Assembly: GCF_019139675.1 (NCBI RefSeq)
Contig: NZ_CP077077.1
Span: forward strand, 992,001-1,056,000
Source of the DNA: Pseudomonas maumuensis
GTDB lineage: Bacteria > Pseudomonadota > Gammaproteobacteria > Pseudomonadales > Pseudomonadaceae
Reading direction: 5' to 3'
DNA length: 64,000 nucleotides
This document shows, in pieces, positions 34,211-44,221 of this stretch. The position numbers were made by a program, and so were the translations under genes. The notes beneath the pieces were generated by a model. That model did no database searches, had not been told where the DNA came from, and saw only the letters and a program-made list of their open reading frames with translations. Numbering within the stretch: the first letter of the stretch is position 1; each line of letters starts with the position of its first letter.

Positions 34211-35668
34211 TCAGAACTGGAAGTACAGGAACGGGGAGTAGCTCTGCGCCGAGAGCTTGAGCACCGAGGCGACGAACAGCAGCAGGACCAGGGCGCGGGT
34301 CATGATCCGCGTCCAGTCCAGCCCCACCGAGCCGTCGGCGTTGATTTGCACCGGCGTGGCCTTTGGCGTTGGCCTGGCATTGCGGTAGAAGTCGCGCAGG
34401 CCGAAGAACGCCAGGCTCAGGTAGGCGACGACCAGCGTGGCCACCTGCAGGCCGGTAAGCTGGGCGCTGTTGATTTCCGACAGCTGCCAGTCGCCGAAGC
34501 TGAACATGGCGCCGTACATGCGCGCCGCCACGTGCAGGTTCTCGGCGCGGAAGATCACCCAGCCGACCACCACCAGCAGGAAGGTGAAGGCCCATTTCAC
34601 CGGGTTGAAACGCTGCGGGTTGGTGTCCAGCCCCAGCGCGCGCTCGATGGCCAGCCACAGGCCGTGCCAGGCGCCCCAGATGATGTAGGTGAAGTTGGCG
34701 CCATGCCACAGCCCGCCCAGCAGCATGGTCAGGAACAGGTTGCGGTAGGTGTTGAAGGTGCCTTTGCGGTTGCCGCCCAGGGTGATGTACAGGTAGTCGC
34801 GCAGCCAGGTCGACAGGCTGATGTGCCAGCGCCGCCAGAACTCGGTGATCGACTGGCTGATGTAGGGCTGCTTGAAGTTCTCCATGAAGCGGAAGCCCAT
34901 CATCAGGCCCAGGCCGATGGCCATGTCGCTGTAGCCGGAGAAGTCGAAGTACAGCTGCGCGGTGTAGGCCAGGGCGCCGAGCCAGGCATCACCGGTGGTG
35001 GGGTTCTGCAGGGCGAAGCAGTGGTCGGCGACCACCGCCAGGGTGTCGGCGATGAACACCTTCTTGATGAAGCCCTGCATGAAGCGGGTGCAGCCTTCGG
35101 AGAACTTGTCCAGGGTGTGGGTGCGGTTGTTGAACTGGTCGACCAGGTCCTTGAAGCGCAGCACGGGGCCGGCGATCAGGTGCGGGAAGATCGCCACGAA
35201 GGCCGCGAAGTCGATCAGGTTGCGGGTGGCCGGGGTGTCGCCGCGGTACACGTCGATGATGTAGCTGATCGACTCGAAGATGTAGAACGAGATGCCGATC
35301 GGCAGCAGCACATGGGTGAGGATGAACGGCTCCAGCCCCATCGAAGTCATGATCGCGTTGAGGCTGTCGACGCCGAAGTTGGCGTACTTGAAGTAGCCGA
35401 GGATGCACAGGTCGACGCCCACGCCGAGCAGCAGCCAGCGCTGCGCGGGCTTGGTGCGCACGCCGGCGGCGCCGACTTTCAGGCCGATCCAGTAGTTCCA
35501 CAGGGTGACCCCGGCGAACAGGGCGAGGAAATCCACCCGCCACCAGGCGTAGAAGATGTAGCTGGCAACCAGCAGCAGCAGGTTGCGATAGCGATTCCCG
35601 CTCACGTAGTACAAGCCGAGGAAAACCGGCAGGAACAGGAACAGGAACACGTTGGACGAGAAGACCAT
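34211..35668 (-). CDS. algI: MBOAT membrane O-acyltransferase AlgI
   Basis: This inner-membrane protein of the MBOAT family is thought to pass acetyl groups to the periplasm for alginate acetylation. The 485 residues from ATG 35668 start MVFSSNVFLFLFLPVFLG. MBOAT marks include FWRRWHISLSTWLRDYLY and the catalytic His in LGGLWHGANFTYIIWG. An upstream ATG-like extension to 35743 runs into a poorly coding gap and is rejected. A 190-bp gap with a REP pair separates it from algL, unlike the tight spacing elsewhere in the operon. Confidence 0.95.
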   Translation of the reverse strand: MVFSSNVFLFLFLPVFLGLYYVSGNRYRNLLLLVASYIFYAWWRVDFLALFAGVTLWNYWIGLKVGAAGVRTKPAQRWLLLGVGVDLCILGYFKYANFGVDSLNAIMTSMGLEPFILTHVLLPIGISFYIFESISYIIDVYRGDTPATRNLIDFAAFVAIFPHLIAGPVLRFKDLVDQFNNRTHTLDKFSEGCTRFMQGFIKKVFIADTLAVVADHCFALQNPTTGDAWLGALAYTAQLYFDFSGYSDMAIGLGLMMGFRFMENFKQPYISQSITEFWRRWHISLSTWLRDYLYITLGGNRKGTFNTYRNLFLTMLLGGLWHGANFTYIIWGAWHGLWLAIERALGLDTNPQRFNPVKWAFTFLLVVVGWVIFRAENLHVAARMYGAMFSFGDWQLSEINSAQLTGLQVATLVVAYLSLAFFGLRDFYRNARPTPKATPVQINADGSVGLDWTRIMTRALVLLLFVASVLKLSAQSYSPFLYFQF

Positions 35669-35751
35669 CCCGGTTCTCCTAGTTATGCACAGCACCTGGG
35701 GCACAGCGCCCCCCAAACCCCCCAGCAAAAAGCTGGAAGGCAACCTAGTCC

Positions 35752-35850
35752 CCTGTGGGAGCCGGCTTGCCGGCGATGGGCCGCATGGCGGCCCCGGCCA
35801 TCGCAGGGCAAGGCTTTGCCTTGCATCGCCGGCAAGCCGGCTTCCACAGG
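35752..35850. repeat. Inverted REP pair inside the alginate operon (algL-algI gap)
   Basis: Inverse REP (35752-35776), GGGCCGC-ATG-GCGGCCC hairpin, then a forward REP (35824-35850) with one changed base (CTTCCACAGG). It interrupts the operon between algL and algI and could cause partial termination or mRNA processing there. Confidence 0.88.
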
Positions 35851-35858
35851 GAATTGCG

Positions 35859-36962
35859 TTACTTTTTCTGTTCCGCGCTTGGGTCGTAGACCCGCGTCAC
35901 ATCGCCACCCAGCCGGAAACTGTTGAACGGCTGCAAGTCATGCTTGCGCTCGAGGGTGTCGCCGACGCACTGGTACAGCGCGCACCACGGCTCGAGCCAG
36001 GCGTACTTGCTGTCGATCTTCAGGTCCTTGAGGTCCTGCTTCACGCCGGCGCGGGTGTTGAAATGAACAGGGTCGCGGGCACCGGCCAGCACGCCTTCGC
36101 CAAGCCGTTGCAGGGCGAAGTTGTTTTCCTTGCGCAGGTCCACGCCGTTGGCCTGGGCGAAGCTGGCGATCATCGCCAGCGGCGGCAGGGCGTAGTTGTG
36201 GTAGGCCAGGGCGCGTTGCTTGCGCTTGACCTCGTTGGGCAAAAAGCCCTGCTCGTCGACCTGGTTGACGCCGACCTTGTATTCCTTCACCGCCCAGTCG
36301 AACAGCTCCTGCTGGTCGGTGGCCACGGCGGTGGCCATCACCGACCAGGCCGCCCAGTAACTGTGGTTGTTGATCTTCTCCAGCGGCAGGTCGCTCCAGT
36401 CGCGCACGGTCTGGCGCGCCAGGCGCACGAACCATTTTTCGATCTGCTCGGCTTCGGCGCGGTGCGCCGCCAGTGGCTGCGAGTTGGAGAACTTCAGGCG
36501 CAGCCATGAGCCGCTCATGCTGCCCAGGGCCCATTTGCGCATGGACTTGCCGGTGTGGTTGTAATCGGTGGACATCAACGCATCGGCGCGTGCCCAGGTG
36601 TCGAGCCAGGTCAGGGCGCAGTCCAGTTGCGCCGGGCGGCCATCGCGCATGTACTGGCCGACCATCTTGCTGACGCCTTTCTCGAGGGTGGTGATGTCCT
36701 CGGTGGATTTGCGGAAGGCTTTTTCCGAGGCGACATTGAGTGTCGCCCGGGCCTTGTCCGAACCTTCGTACTTGCTGCGGAATTGCAGCGCGCCGGTATA
36801 AGGCTTGGGCGCGGCTTCGCAGCGGAAATTGCCGTCGCCGGTCTTGAATTTCTCGATGCCCTCGTAGTAACCCTGGGGCGGCACCAGCGCGGCCTGCGCC
36901 GCGCCGCCGAACAGGGCGAGGGCGAGCAGGGCGGGTGCGGTCTTGCTGCTTATGATGGTCAT
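35859..36962 (-). CDS. algL: Periplasmic alginate lyase AlgL
   Basis: This PL5-family poly-mannuronate lyase clears misdirected polymer from the periplasm during export. The 367-residue product has a signal peptide (about 1-24, ending AAQA) and an (alpha/alpha) barrel with catalytic motif NNHSYW (His200) and [17 protein letters not shown] carrying the conserved Arg and Tyr. It lies 7 bp after algX. Confidence 0.96.
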   Translation of the reverse strand: MTIISSKTAPALLALALFGGAAQAALVPPQGYYEGIEKFKTGDGNFRCEAAPKPYTGALQFRSKYEGSDKARATLNVASEKAFRKSTEDITTLEKGVSKMVGQYMRDGRPAQLDCALTWLDTWARADALMSTDYNHTGKSMRKWALGSMSGSWLRLKFSNSQPLAAHRAEAEQIEKWFVRLARQTVRDWSDLPLEKINNHSYWAAWSVMATAVATDQQELFDWAVKEYKVGVNQVDEQGFLPNEVKRKQRALAYHNYALPPLAMIASFAQANGVDLRKENNFALQRLGEGVLAGARDPVHFNTRAGVKQDLKDLKIDSKYAWLEPWCALYQCVGDTLERKHDLQPFNSFRLGGDVTRVYDPSAEQKK

Positions 36963-36969
36963 GGTCGCC

Positions 36970-38412
36970 TCACTGGCCAGCTTGCGCGGTGTGCTGCGCG
37001 GGGCTGGCGAAGTTGTTGCGTTTGCAGAGTTTGGCTTCGACTTTCTGCGTACCGCTTTCTGGCCCTTGTACCTCCAGGGCGAGCAGGTTCTGGCCTGCCC
37101 AGTCTTCGTCCTCGCGCATCTGGAAGACGAAGCGCCCGTCGGTGTCGGAGGTCTCGGGCTTCTCGATCTTGATGTCCTCGTGGCGGCCGTTGAGGTACCA
37201 CAGAGTGGCCTGCAGCACCTTCACCGAGCTGTCCTCGAACTTGATGTCGAGCTGGTGGTTGCGGTTGACCAGGTCCTTGATCACGCCGTTCTTGCCGTTG
37301 ACCATCAGCTCGTTCTTGCCGGGCTTGAGGGTGGCGCTGGCGCTCATCTGGGCCGGGCGGTCGTCGCAGCCGTCGTCGAGCAGGCCGAGGATCTGCCGCC
37401 AGATGGTTTCCTGGTCGAGGCGGTACAGCGGCGAGAACTCCCACACCAGGATCTTCGGCGGGTTGTTCTGGAACTCCTCGCTGCCCAGGTACTGGATCAT
37501 CGAGCCTTCCAGGCCGCCGCCGGGGAAAGCGACATTGAGCACATCGGCCCCGATGTACTGTTCGAGGAAGCCCGAGAAGTTGTAGTTCTTGCCGCTGTGG
37601 CTGGTGCCCACCAGGGTGATCTGCGCGTTGCCCGAATCGCCGAACAGGTCGTCGCCGCCGGCGGCGCCCTTCGGTTCGGTGGCGAACTGATCCATGTACT
37701 GCACCGCATAGCTGGTGCCGCACAGCTGGCCGGCGACGTTGTGCAGGGTGCCGGTCTTGCCCATGCGGCCGGACTTTTTGGTCTCGAATTCCTTGCGCGG
37801 GATGCCTTCGAAGGCCGGCATCTTGTGCACGGTGTCGGCGACGATCTTTGCCGCGCGTTCGGCGCCATAGGGCGTCCAGTGCTGGTCGCCGCGGAAGTAG
37901 AAGTCCTTGCCCTGGTCGGCGGCGGCCAGTTGCTCGTTGGTCAGCGGCGACAGGTCGGGCACGTTGTAGCCCATTTTGCTGAAGCGCTGGAGCATGGCCT
38001 GGTAGTTGCGCAGGGCCTTCTGGTAGTCGAAGGCGGCCTTCTCTTCGGGGTTGAGCATGTTGCGGTTAACCAGGCCACGGGTCGGCTGATAGACCACCAC
38101 CAGCTCGACGCCACGCTTCTTGAACGCGTCGTGCACCTGCTGCAGGCGCTTGTAGCCGCCCGGGGTGGTGTCGAACTCGGTGCGCAGGTCCTCTCGGGTA
38201 CGGAACAGCCAGTCGCCCTGGGCTTGCACCAGGGTGGTGAAGTTCTGCTGGTAGCGCGTGGTGTAGCGGCTGGCGTCGTGGGCCTCGGGGCACAGCTGGC
38301 AGCACGGTTCGGCGCTGAAGGTCGGTGCCTTGACGTCTTCGGCGCGCACGCCCTGGCTGATGGCCAGGAGGGCGGCGGACAGGCCCAGCAGTTTCATCAG
38401 GTGTGGAGTCAT
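36970..38412 (-). CDS. algX: Alginate O-acetyltransferase AlgX
   Basis: This terminal acetyltransferase acts on polymannuronate in the periplasm. The 480-residue protein has a signal peptide (1-24, ending GVRA), an SGNH-like domain with D176-Q-H178-W and Ser271 in GTSHS, and a C-terminal carbohydrate-binding beta-sandwich (about 345-460). Paired Cys residues (EPCCQLC) follow the signal. It is 13 bp from algG. Confidence 0.96.
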   Translation of the reverse strand: MTPHLMKLLGLSAALLAISQGVRAEDVKAPTFSAEPCCQLCPEAHDASRYTTRYQQNFTTLVQAQGDWLFRTREDLRTEFDTTPGGYKRLQQVHDAFKKRGVELVVVYQPTRGLVNRNMLNPEEKAAFDYQKALRNYQAMLQRFSKMGYNVPDLSPLTNEQLAAADQGKDFYFRGDQHWTPYGAERAAKIVADTVHKMPAFEGIPRKEFETKKSGRMGKTGTLHNVAGQLCGTSYAVQYMDQFATEPKGAAGGDDLFGDSGNAQITLVGTSHSGKNYNFSGFLEQYIGADVLNVAFPGGGLEGSMIQYLGSEEFQNNPPKILVWEFSPLYRLDQETIWRQILGLLDDGCDDRPAQMSASATLKPGKNELMVNGKNGVIKDLVNRNHQLDIKFEDSSVKVLQATLWYLNGRHEDIKIEKPETSDTDGRFVFQMREDEDWAGQNLLALEVQGPESGTQKVEAKLCKRNNFASPAQHTAQAGQ

Positions 38413-38425
38413 GGTCTGGGCTTCC

Positions 38426-39982
38426 TTAGTCGATCATTTCGGTCTGGCGTTCGACCGGGTCGATCAGCACGGCCTTCTGCTGGCGCACCAGCAGGTCGAG
38501 GATTTCGTCCTGGCGCTCGCCGAGCACGCCGTTGAAGCTGATGCCGTTGGCCTTGCGCGGCATCAGCATCGACACCTTGTACAGCTCCACCGACAGCGGC
38601 GAATCGATCGACAGCGGGCCCGAGCCGTTGGCCGCCAGCTCGCCGCCGACCACGATCAGCGACACCTTGGTATCGAACGGGTCGAGGGCGATGTCGCGGT
38701 CGGTGTCGGACAGGTCCTTGATATGGCCGTACACGCCCACCAGGCCGTTGGCCATGGCGACGTTCTCGTACAGGCGGATGTTCACGCTGTTGCGCACGCG
38801 GATGCCGTGGCGGCGGTTGTTGATCAGCTTGTTGCCCCAGATCAGGTTGTCGCCGCTCTCGTACAAGGTGATGCCGTCGGTGTGGTTGCGGTAGATCTCG
38901 TTGTAGGCGATCAGGTTGTTGACGCTGTTACGGTCGATCACCACGCCCGAGAGCTTGTTGTCGTAGCTCTTGTTGTTGATGATCCAGCTGTCGTTGACCT
39001 CGCGCGAGACGATGATCCCGTGCTTCTTCTTGGTGCCGTATACGGTGTTGCCGGCGATGATCAGGCGGTGCGAACGGTCGTGGGGGTCGATGCCGTAGAC
39101 GATGTTGTCGCGGTAGGTGCTGTCCTTGATCACGAAGTCGCTGGTCTCGTAGCAGTAGAAGCCGTACCACATGTCGCTGAACTCGGAGCCGATGATCCAG
39201 CCGGTGGGTTCCGGGCGGCCCATCTGCTTGGCCATGTTCGGCGTGTACTGCGAGATGCTCACGCCATAGGACTTGGATTTGGCGTAGCCGAAGCTGGCCA
39301 TCTTGCTGTTGACGATATAGGTCTCGGTGCCGCCCCAGCTGAGCAGGAACGGGCGGAATTCGTCGGGCTTGCGGAAGGTCGCCGGGCCGTTGGCCTGCTC
39401 GCGCCAACCGGTGACCCGGGTGTCGCTGACGAACAGCTTGCCGTCGTTGACGATGAACGAACCGCCTTCCTCGGACAGGCGCAGTTCCTTGACCTTGCCG
39501 TCGATCTCCAGCACCCCCTTGCGCCCGACCACGATCGGCAGGCGCGCCAGGTACACGCCCGGCGCGGTTTCACGCAGGTACTGGCTGGGGACTTTCTTGC
39601 TCAGCTCCACCAAGTCGACGTGGCCGTCATCGACGAAGATCGCCTGGGGGATGCCGTGCTGGCGGCGTACCCATTCGGCGCCCTTGTTGTCGCCGCCGAT
39701 GAACTCTTTGAGGGTGTCCTCCTGGAGCATGCGGCGCACGCTGACCTTGCCCTTGTGCTGGCGGTCGATCTTTTGCTGTACGGCCTGGGCGGTGTAGCCG
39801 GACAGGTCGGGCAGCTTGGGCGGGTCCATCTTCAGCGGCTCGATCGGCGCGCTGGAGATGGTGTAGGTCTTGGCCTGTTGCAGCCCTTTGGCCATTTCCG
39901 GCTCGGCGGCCTGGGCAAGGCCGCCGGCCAGCAGCAGGGCGCTGGCGAGCAGGCTGTGGCGAAGGTTCGGGTGCAGGTTCAT
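38426..39982 (-). CDS. algG: Mannuronan C5-epimerase AlgG
   Basis: This periplasmic epimerase converts mannuronate to guluronate in the nascent chain. The 518 residues include a signal peptide (about 1-25) and a right-handed parallel beta-helix with the active-site DPHDRSH stretch and repeated Asn-rich turns (NNKSYDNKLSGVVIDRNSVN, NRRHGIRVRNS). It lies 18 bp after algE and works in the trans-periplasmic complex with AlgK, AlgE and AlgX. Confidence 0.96.
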   Translation of the reverse strand: MNLHPNLRHSLLASALLLAGGLAQAAEPEMAKGLQQAKTYTISSAPIEPLKMDPPKLPDLSGYTAQAVQQKIDRQHKGKVSVRRMLQEDTLKEFIGGDNKGAEWVRRQHGIPQAIFVDDGHVDLVELSKKVPSQYLRETAPGVYLARLPIVVGRKGVLEIDGKVKELRLSEEGGSFIVNDGKLFVSDTRVTGWREQANGPATFRKPDEFRPFLLSWGGTETYIVNSKMASFGYAKSKSYGVSISQYTPNMAKQMGRPEPTGWIIGSEFSDMWYGFYCYETSDFVIKDSTYRDNIVYGIDPHDRSHRLIIAGNTVYGTKKKHGIIVSREVNDSWIINNKSYDNKLSGVVIDRNSVNNLIAYNEIYRNHTDGITLYESGDNLIWGNKLINNRRHGIRVRNSVNIRLYENVAMANGLVGVYGHIKDLSDTDRDIALDPFDTKVSLIVVGGELAANGSGPLSIDSPLSVELYKVSMLMPRKANGISFNGVLGERQDEILDLLVRQQKAVLIDPVERQTEMID

Positions 39983-40000
39983 GGCTATCCTCTCCCGGCC

Positions 40001-41479
40001 TCAGTAGCGCCAGATCACGTCGACGAAGGCGCGGTGCATGTACGAGTCGGCCTCTTTGCCGTAGGCGTCGCCCGGCTTGAACACACCGGCGCGCAGGCGC
40101 ACCAGGGCCGACGGCTCGTCGATCGACTGGCTGATCGAGGCCGGCAGCAGACCCTGCTTGAAGTACTTGGTCACGACCACGTCCATTTCCTGGCCGAGGT
40201 CTTTCTCGCCCTGCACCAGCGGGCGGCTGATGCCGCCGTCGTCGACCACCGCGTTGATGCCGCTGGAGCCGATGTTCTGCTTGCCGTCGACGCGCCAGAA
40301 CTTGTGGTAGATGAAGCTGGCGTCGTAGTCGTCGCGCAGCTGCCAGGAGGCGAACAGGGTGGCCGCCTGCAGGTTGCCCAGCTCGCCGCGGAAGGCTTCG
40401 CCGAAGCGGTGTACCCGCGAGCGGGTGCCGGTGAAGTTGGAGCGGTTGCTCTCCAGGCCGGTCTGCTCGAAATTGTTCGAACCGTCGCTGCCGCCGCCGC
40501 CGCTGCCCCGGGCGTAGGCCGCGCCGACTTGCCACTGCGGGTCGAGGCGCAGGCGGATACCGAGGTCGGTGGCCCAGGCGTTGACGTCGCCGCTCTGCTT
40601 GCCGGTGGCGACCTGGTCGTTGCCGACCGCCTGGCTGCTGAGGGTATCGCGGTCGCCGGTCAGCCAGGTGACGCTGCCCCAGTAGTTGACGGTGTGGTCG
40701 TTGCGCCAGTTGTAGGCGTCGCTGTTGGCCTCCAGGCCCAGCCAGGTGAGGTCGCCGGTGCGGGTCTTGTCGAGGGCGTCGACGGTTTCGCCGGGGCTCT
40801 TCAGGCTGCCGCCGTCATGGCTGTGGTGGGCACGCAGGCCAACCCAGTGGCCGGGTGTCCATTGCGTGGCGACGTTGCCGTAGACATGGCTGCGGTCCTT
40901 GTCTTCGGGGGCCAGTTCGGTGAGGTCGGTGCGGTATTCGCTGAAGCGCTGGGCAACGCCAAGGTCGGCCTTGAGCAGGGTGGTGTCGAAGGTCCAGTTC
41001 AGCGCCTCGATGTTGGTGTCGCGCCACATGCCGTCATCGCTGCGCAGGCGCTGGCGACCGAAGCGCAGCTGCTCGCCGGGGTAAGGGGTCAGGCCGCTGT
41101 AGCCGATCCAGAATTCGCGCATGGCCAGGTAGCTCTTGTCCGGCTTGCGGCTGTCGTCGCCGTTGTCGCTGGTGGTGCCGTCGTCGTTCTGGCGCAGGGT
41201 GTCGGTTTCGATGATGTCGGTGGCGGCCACCGCCTGGCCCATGGCGAAGGCGCTCCAGTTGCCGCGCTCGCCGTACACCCAGGGGCGCAGGTCCAGGCCC
41301 AGGCCGTTGACGTCGCCGCCGGAGCGGGTGCCCAGGTCGCGGTCGTCCTCGGACTGGCCGGTGATCTTCACGTCGAGGCCGAAGTTCTTCTGCGCGGTTT
41401 CCGCCGCCAGGGTCGGCATCGACCACAGCAGGGCGAAGCTCAGGCCGATGCCGGCTTTCACGAAGGGGTTGAGCGTCAT
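40001..41479 (-). CDS. algE: Alginate outer-membrane porin AlgE
   Basis: This 18-strand beta-barrel secretes alginate across the outer membrane. The 492 residues have a signal peptide (about 1-26, ending TLAA), amphipathic strands throughout and a C-terminal DVIWRY with terminal aromatic. A Gly-rich loop ([10 protein letters not shown]) is present. Its ATG overlaps the algK stop (ATGA at 41476-41479), fitting the tight AlgK-AlgE partnership. Confidence 0.96.
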   Translation of the reverse strand: MTLNPFVKAGIGLSFALLWSMPTLAAETAQKNFGLDVKITGQSEDDRDLGTRSGGDVNGLGLDLRPWVYGERGNWSAFAMGQAVAATDIIETDTLRQNDDGTTSDNGDDSRKPDKSYLAMREFWIGYSGLTPYPGEQLRFGRQRLRSDDGMWRDTNIEALNWTFDTTLLKADLGVAQRFSEYRTDLTELAPEDKDRSHVYGNVATQWTPGHWVGLRAHHSHDGGSLKSPGETVDALDKTRTGDLTWLGLEANSDAYNWRNDHTVNYWGSVTWLTGDRDTLSSQAVGNDQVATGKQSGDVNAWATDLGIRLRLDPQWQVGAAYARGSGGGGSDGSNNFEQTGLESNRSNFTGTRSRVHRFGEAFRGELGNLQAATLFASWQLRDDYDASFIYHKFWRVDGKQNIGSSGINAVVDDGGISRPLVQGEKDLGQEMDVVVTKYFKQGLLPASISQSIDEPSALVRLRAGVFKPGDAYGKEADSYMHRAFVDVIWRY

Positions 41480-43008
41480 AGCGAATCCTCGGCGTCTACT
41501 TCTTCTTTCTCGTCCTGCAGCGCTTCGATGGCCAGGGTGCTGTTGGCGCTCTGGGCCATGCTGCCGCGTGCCTGCTTTTCCTGCGCCAGCAGTTGCTGGG
41601 CCTGATTGCGCTGGTCGGGCGTGAGCTGCTGGTCGAGCTGTTGCAGCAGCTCGCTCGACTGTGGGGTCGGGTTGACCTGGGAGAGTTGCGCGAACACCCA
41701 GGCATTGGTCGGCGCCGGGCGGATACCGTGGCCTTCGCTGAACAGCTGGGCCAGGGCGTAGTCGGCGCTGTTCTGGCCACCACGGGCGGCGGCGAGCAGG
41801 TGGTCGACGGCCTTTTGCGGCTCGACCTGGCCCAGGTAACCGCGGCGGTACAGCTGGCCGAGGTAGTAGTCTGCGCTGACTTCGCCGGCGTCGGCGGCGG
41901 CCTGCAGGTGCTCCTGGGCCTTCTGCGCGTCGGCGGGCACGGTCTTGCCTTCGTAGTAGAGCCGGCCCAGCAGCAGTTCGGCGCGGGGCTGTTCTGCCTC
42001 GCGGCCCTTGTCGATATAGGCCATCAGCTGGTCGGTGTCGCCCAGTTCGGGGAAGTCGTAGAGCAGCTGCGCCAGGCTCACCCAGGATGCCGGGTTCGCC
42101 GGTGCGACCTGCTCGAGCAAGTCCTTGGCGGTCTTCTCGTCGGTCTGGCCCAGGCTGCGGTCGGCCAGCACGCGGGCGACGCTGTCGACCCGGGTGGCCG
42201 GCACGGCGCCGCGGGCATGGGCTGCCTTGAGCTGCTCCAGTAGGGCGGCCTGCTGCTCGGGCTGGGCGCGTTTCTGGTAGACGGTGGCCAGTTCCACGTA
42301 GCAGATGTCGGTAGTGGCCAGCGCGGCCTTGCAGATCTTCTCCACCTCGCCCAGGTGCTGGTCATAGGTGCCCTGGGTGCGGTACAGCAGCACCTGGGCC
42401 AGGCCGGCCTCGGGGTTGTCGGCGGCGCGCCACTGGTCGATCTGCTGTTGGGCGTTGACCTTGGGGAAGCTCTGCGGGTACTGCAGGTAGAGCATCGCCA
42501 GCGGGATCAAGGTATTCGCTTCACCTTGTTGCGCCGCGAGCTTGAGCAGGGTCTCGGCCTCTTCGCGCTCGGCCTGGGTGCTGTCGGGCTTGGCCACCAG
42601 CAGGCGGCCGAGGCGCGCCTGGGCACGGGGCGAGGTGGCGGCGGCGGCGCGGTAGGTGGACTCGGCTTGCTTGAGCTTGGCCGGGTCGCGGGTGCTGACC
42701 TGGATATCCGCCAGGCCGACCTGGGCGTCGCTGTAGCCAAGGTCGGCGAGGGCCTTGTAGTTGCGCTCGGCGGTGGCGGTGTCGCCGCGCTTGAGTGCTT
42801 CGTTGGCCAGGCGCTGGTCGGGCAGGCCGGCGCAGCCGGCCAAGGTGATGGCGGCGGCCAGGGCGCATGCCCCCAGGCGCAAGCTGTCCCTGTGGGAGCC
42901 GGCTTGCCGGCGAGAGGCCAGTGCAGGCGCTGCATCCGCTGGGCGAGTGCTGCGCACTCGATCGCCGGCAAGCCGGCTCCCACAGATATCGGGGTGTCTG
43001 CTGGTCAT
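41476..43008 (-). CDS. algK: Alginate secretion lipoprotein AlgK with REP-derived N-terminal extension
   Basis: AlgK is an outer-membrane lipoprotein with TPR/Sel1-like repeats that positions AlgE. The 510-codon frame has repeats from about residue 70 to 460 ([64 protein letters not shown]). The lipobox LAGC is at about residue 59, far from the first codon, because a REP pair (42889-42985) lies between codons 8 and 41 and is in frame. ATG 43008 has AGAGGA 7 bases upstream and is probably the ancestral start. TTG at 42882, just after the REP ([17 protein letters not shown]), would give a normal 17-residue lipoprotein signal. Which start is used is open. It sits 12 bp after alg44. Confidence 0.92.
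   Translation of the reverse strand: MTSRHPDICGSRLAGDRVRSTRPADAAPALASRRQAGSHRDSLRLGACALAAAITLAGCAGLPDQRLANEALKRGDTATAERNYKALADLGYSDAQVGLADIQVSTRDPAKLKQAESTYRAAAATSPRAQARLGRLLVAKPDSTQAEREEAETLLKLAAQQGEANTLIPLAMLYLQYPQSFPKVNAQQQIDQWRAADNPEAGLAQVLLYRTQGTYDQHLGEVEKICKAALATTDICYVELATVYQKRAQPEQQAALLEQLKAAHARGAVPATRVDSVARVLADRSLGQTDEKTAKDLLEQVAPANPASWVSLAQLLYDFPELGDTDQLMAYIDKGREAEQPRAELLLGRLYYEGKTVPADAQKAQEHLQAAADAGEVSADYYLGQLYRRGYLGQVEPQKAVDHLLAAARGGQNSADYALAQLFSEGHGIRPAPTNAWVFAQLSQVNPTPQSSELLQQLDQQLTPDQRNQAQQLLAQEKQARGSMAQSANSTLAIEALQDEKEEVDAEDSL
42889..42985. repeat. Inverted REP pair within algK coding sequence
   Basis: REP (42889-42914) and its inverse (42959-42985) flank about 45 bp. They lie in the 5' coding part of algK, upstream of the lipoprotein signal. 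The algK frame is open across the whole element. Confidence 0.9.
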
Positions 43009-43020
43009 TATCCGATCCTC

Positions 43021-44187
43021 TTACAGCCCGCGGGCCACGGCCTTGTCGATCAGCCAGTTCAGCGACGGGCCACGGTCGCTGTTGACCGAGGCCGGGCGGC
43101 CGGCGAGCTCGGCCGGCAGGCCGCCGTCGGGCTTGATCTGCACGCGGATATCGGAGGCCAGGTTGTCGGTGTCCAGGCTCGAGCTACCGGTGATCCGGCC
43201 GCTGCGCACTTCATCCTCGCCGGCGATCTGGAAGTTGACCCGGGTGCCCGGTTTCACTTCATCGAACTGGCGGTAGCTGAAGCGCGCCTCGATGGTCGGG
43301 GTGCTGGTACGTGGGATCAGCGCGAACACCGGCTGGCCCTTGCTGGCGTACTGGCCGTCATCCACCAGCTGGCGCGAGACCACACAGTCGCACGGGCTGG
43401 TGAGGGTGCCGGAGAGCTGCTTGCCGAACAGTTCCTCGACCTTGGCCGGCTCCAGTTGCGCGTCGTCCAAGTGGCCCTTGAGCAAATCGAGCATGCTGGT
43501 GTTGAAGGTGGCCAGTGGCGCGCCCTTGGCCACGCTCGCGCCGTTTTCCACCAGGCTCTGCACGCTGCCGTCGCGGGGCATGGTGACGTTGGTGGTGGGC
43601 ACCGCGACCACGCCGGCCTCGGCATGGCTGACGAAGTACAGGCCATACAGCGACTTGGCGACGAAGCCGAAGGCCACCAGGCCGACCACGAACACCCCGG
43701 CGGTGACGGTGACCGCGCGCAGGCGGCCGAAGGCCGACAGGCCCGAGCCCCCGTCCTTCTGTTTGCGCGCCTTGGTGAAGTTGTCGCGCTGCAGGGTGCT
43801 GAGCACGTCGCCGACGCTGATCAGCTCGCCGGACAGGTGGCTGGTGATGATATGGCGCAGGGTGGCGATGTCGCGCGGTTCGAGGTTCTGGAACTCGGCG
43901 CCGGTGCGAGCGGTTTCGCGGCTGCTGGTGCGCACCAGCAGTTCGACGTCCATCGACAGGCCGAGGTTGTCGACCACGAACTGCAGGCGACCGCGCAGCA
44001 CTTCGCCTTCAGGCAGCGGTTTTTTCGCGTGGAAGGACAGGCCCCCGGCGGACAGGTCGTCAACCTTCACCTCGTGCGGCTCGCGGTTGCCGTCCAGGTA
44101 GCGCAGCTTGGCGGGAATGCGCACCCGGGCATGCTGGCGCTGCGCTTCGGATTCATGCACGACATTGACGTTCACGGCGGTATTCAT
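43021..44187 (-). CDS. alg44: c-di-GMP receptor and polymerase subunit Alg44
   Basis: This inner-membrane subunit of the alginate polymerase binds cyclic di-GMP. The 388-residue protein has an N-terminal PilZ domain with R17-x-x-x-R21 (RQHAR) and D44-LSAGG, one membrane helix (about 160-180) and a periplasmic HlyD-like part (VENGASVAKGAPLATF, CDCVVSRQLVDDGQY). It lies 34 bp after alg8 and is needed for post-translational activation of polymerisation. Confidence 0.96.
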   Translation of the reverse strand: MNTAVNVNVVHESEAQRQHARVRIPAKLRYLDGNREPHEVKVDDLSAGGLSFHAKKPLPEGEVLRGRLQFVVDNLGLSMDVELLVRTSSRETARTGAEFQNLEPRDIATLRHIITSHLSGELISVGDVLSTLQRDNFTKARKQKDGGSGLSAFGRLRAVTVTAGVFVVGLVAFGFVAKSLYGLYFVSHAEAGVVAVPTTNVTMPRDGSVQSLVENGASVAKGAPLATFNTSMLDLLKGHLDDAQLEPAKVEELFGKQLSGTLTSPCDCVVSRQLVDDGQYASKGQPVFALIPRTSTPTIEARFSYRQFDEVKPGTRVNFQIAGEDEVRSGRITGSSSLDTDNLASDIRVQIKPDGGLPAELAGRPASVNSDRGPSLNWLIDKAVARGL

Positions 44188-44221
44188 GGCGATTTTCGTT
44201 CCTGTTATCCGATCCGGGGGC

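Noticed and set aside
38330..41605. A 1091-codon open frame on the plus strand opposite algX, algG and algE
   Set aside because: It is antisense to three well-supported alginate genes, has very biased Val/Ala/Asp/Leu composition typical of high-GC shadow frames, and shows no domain.
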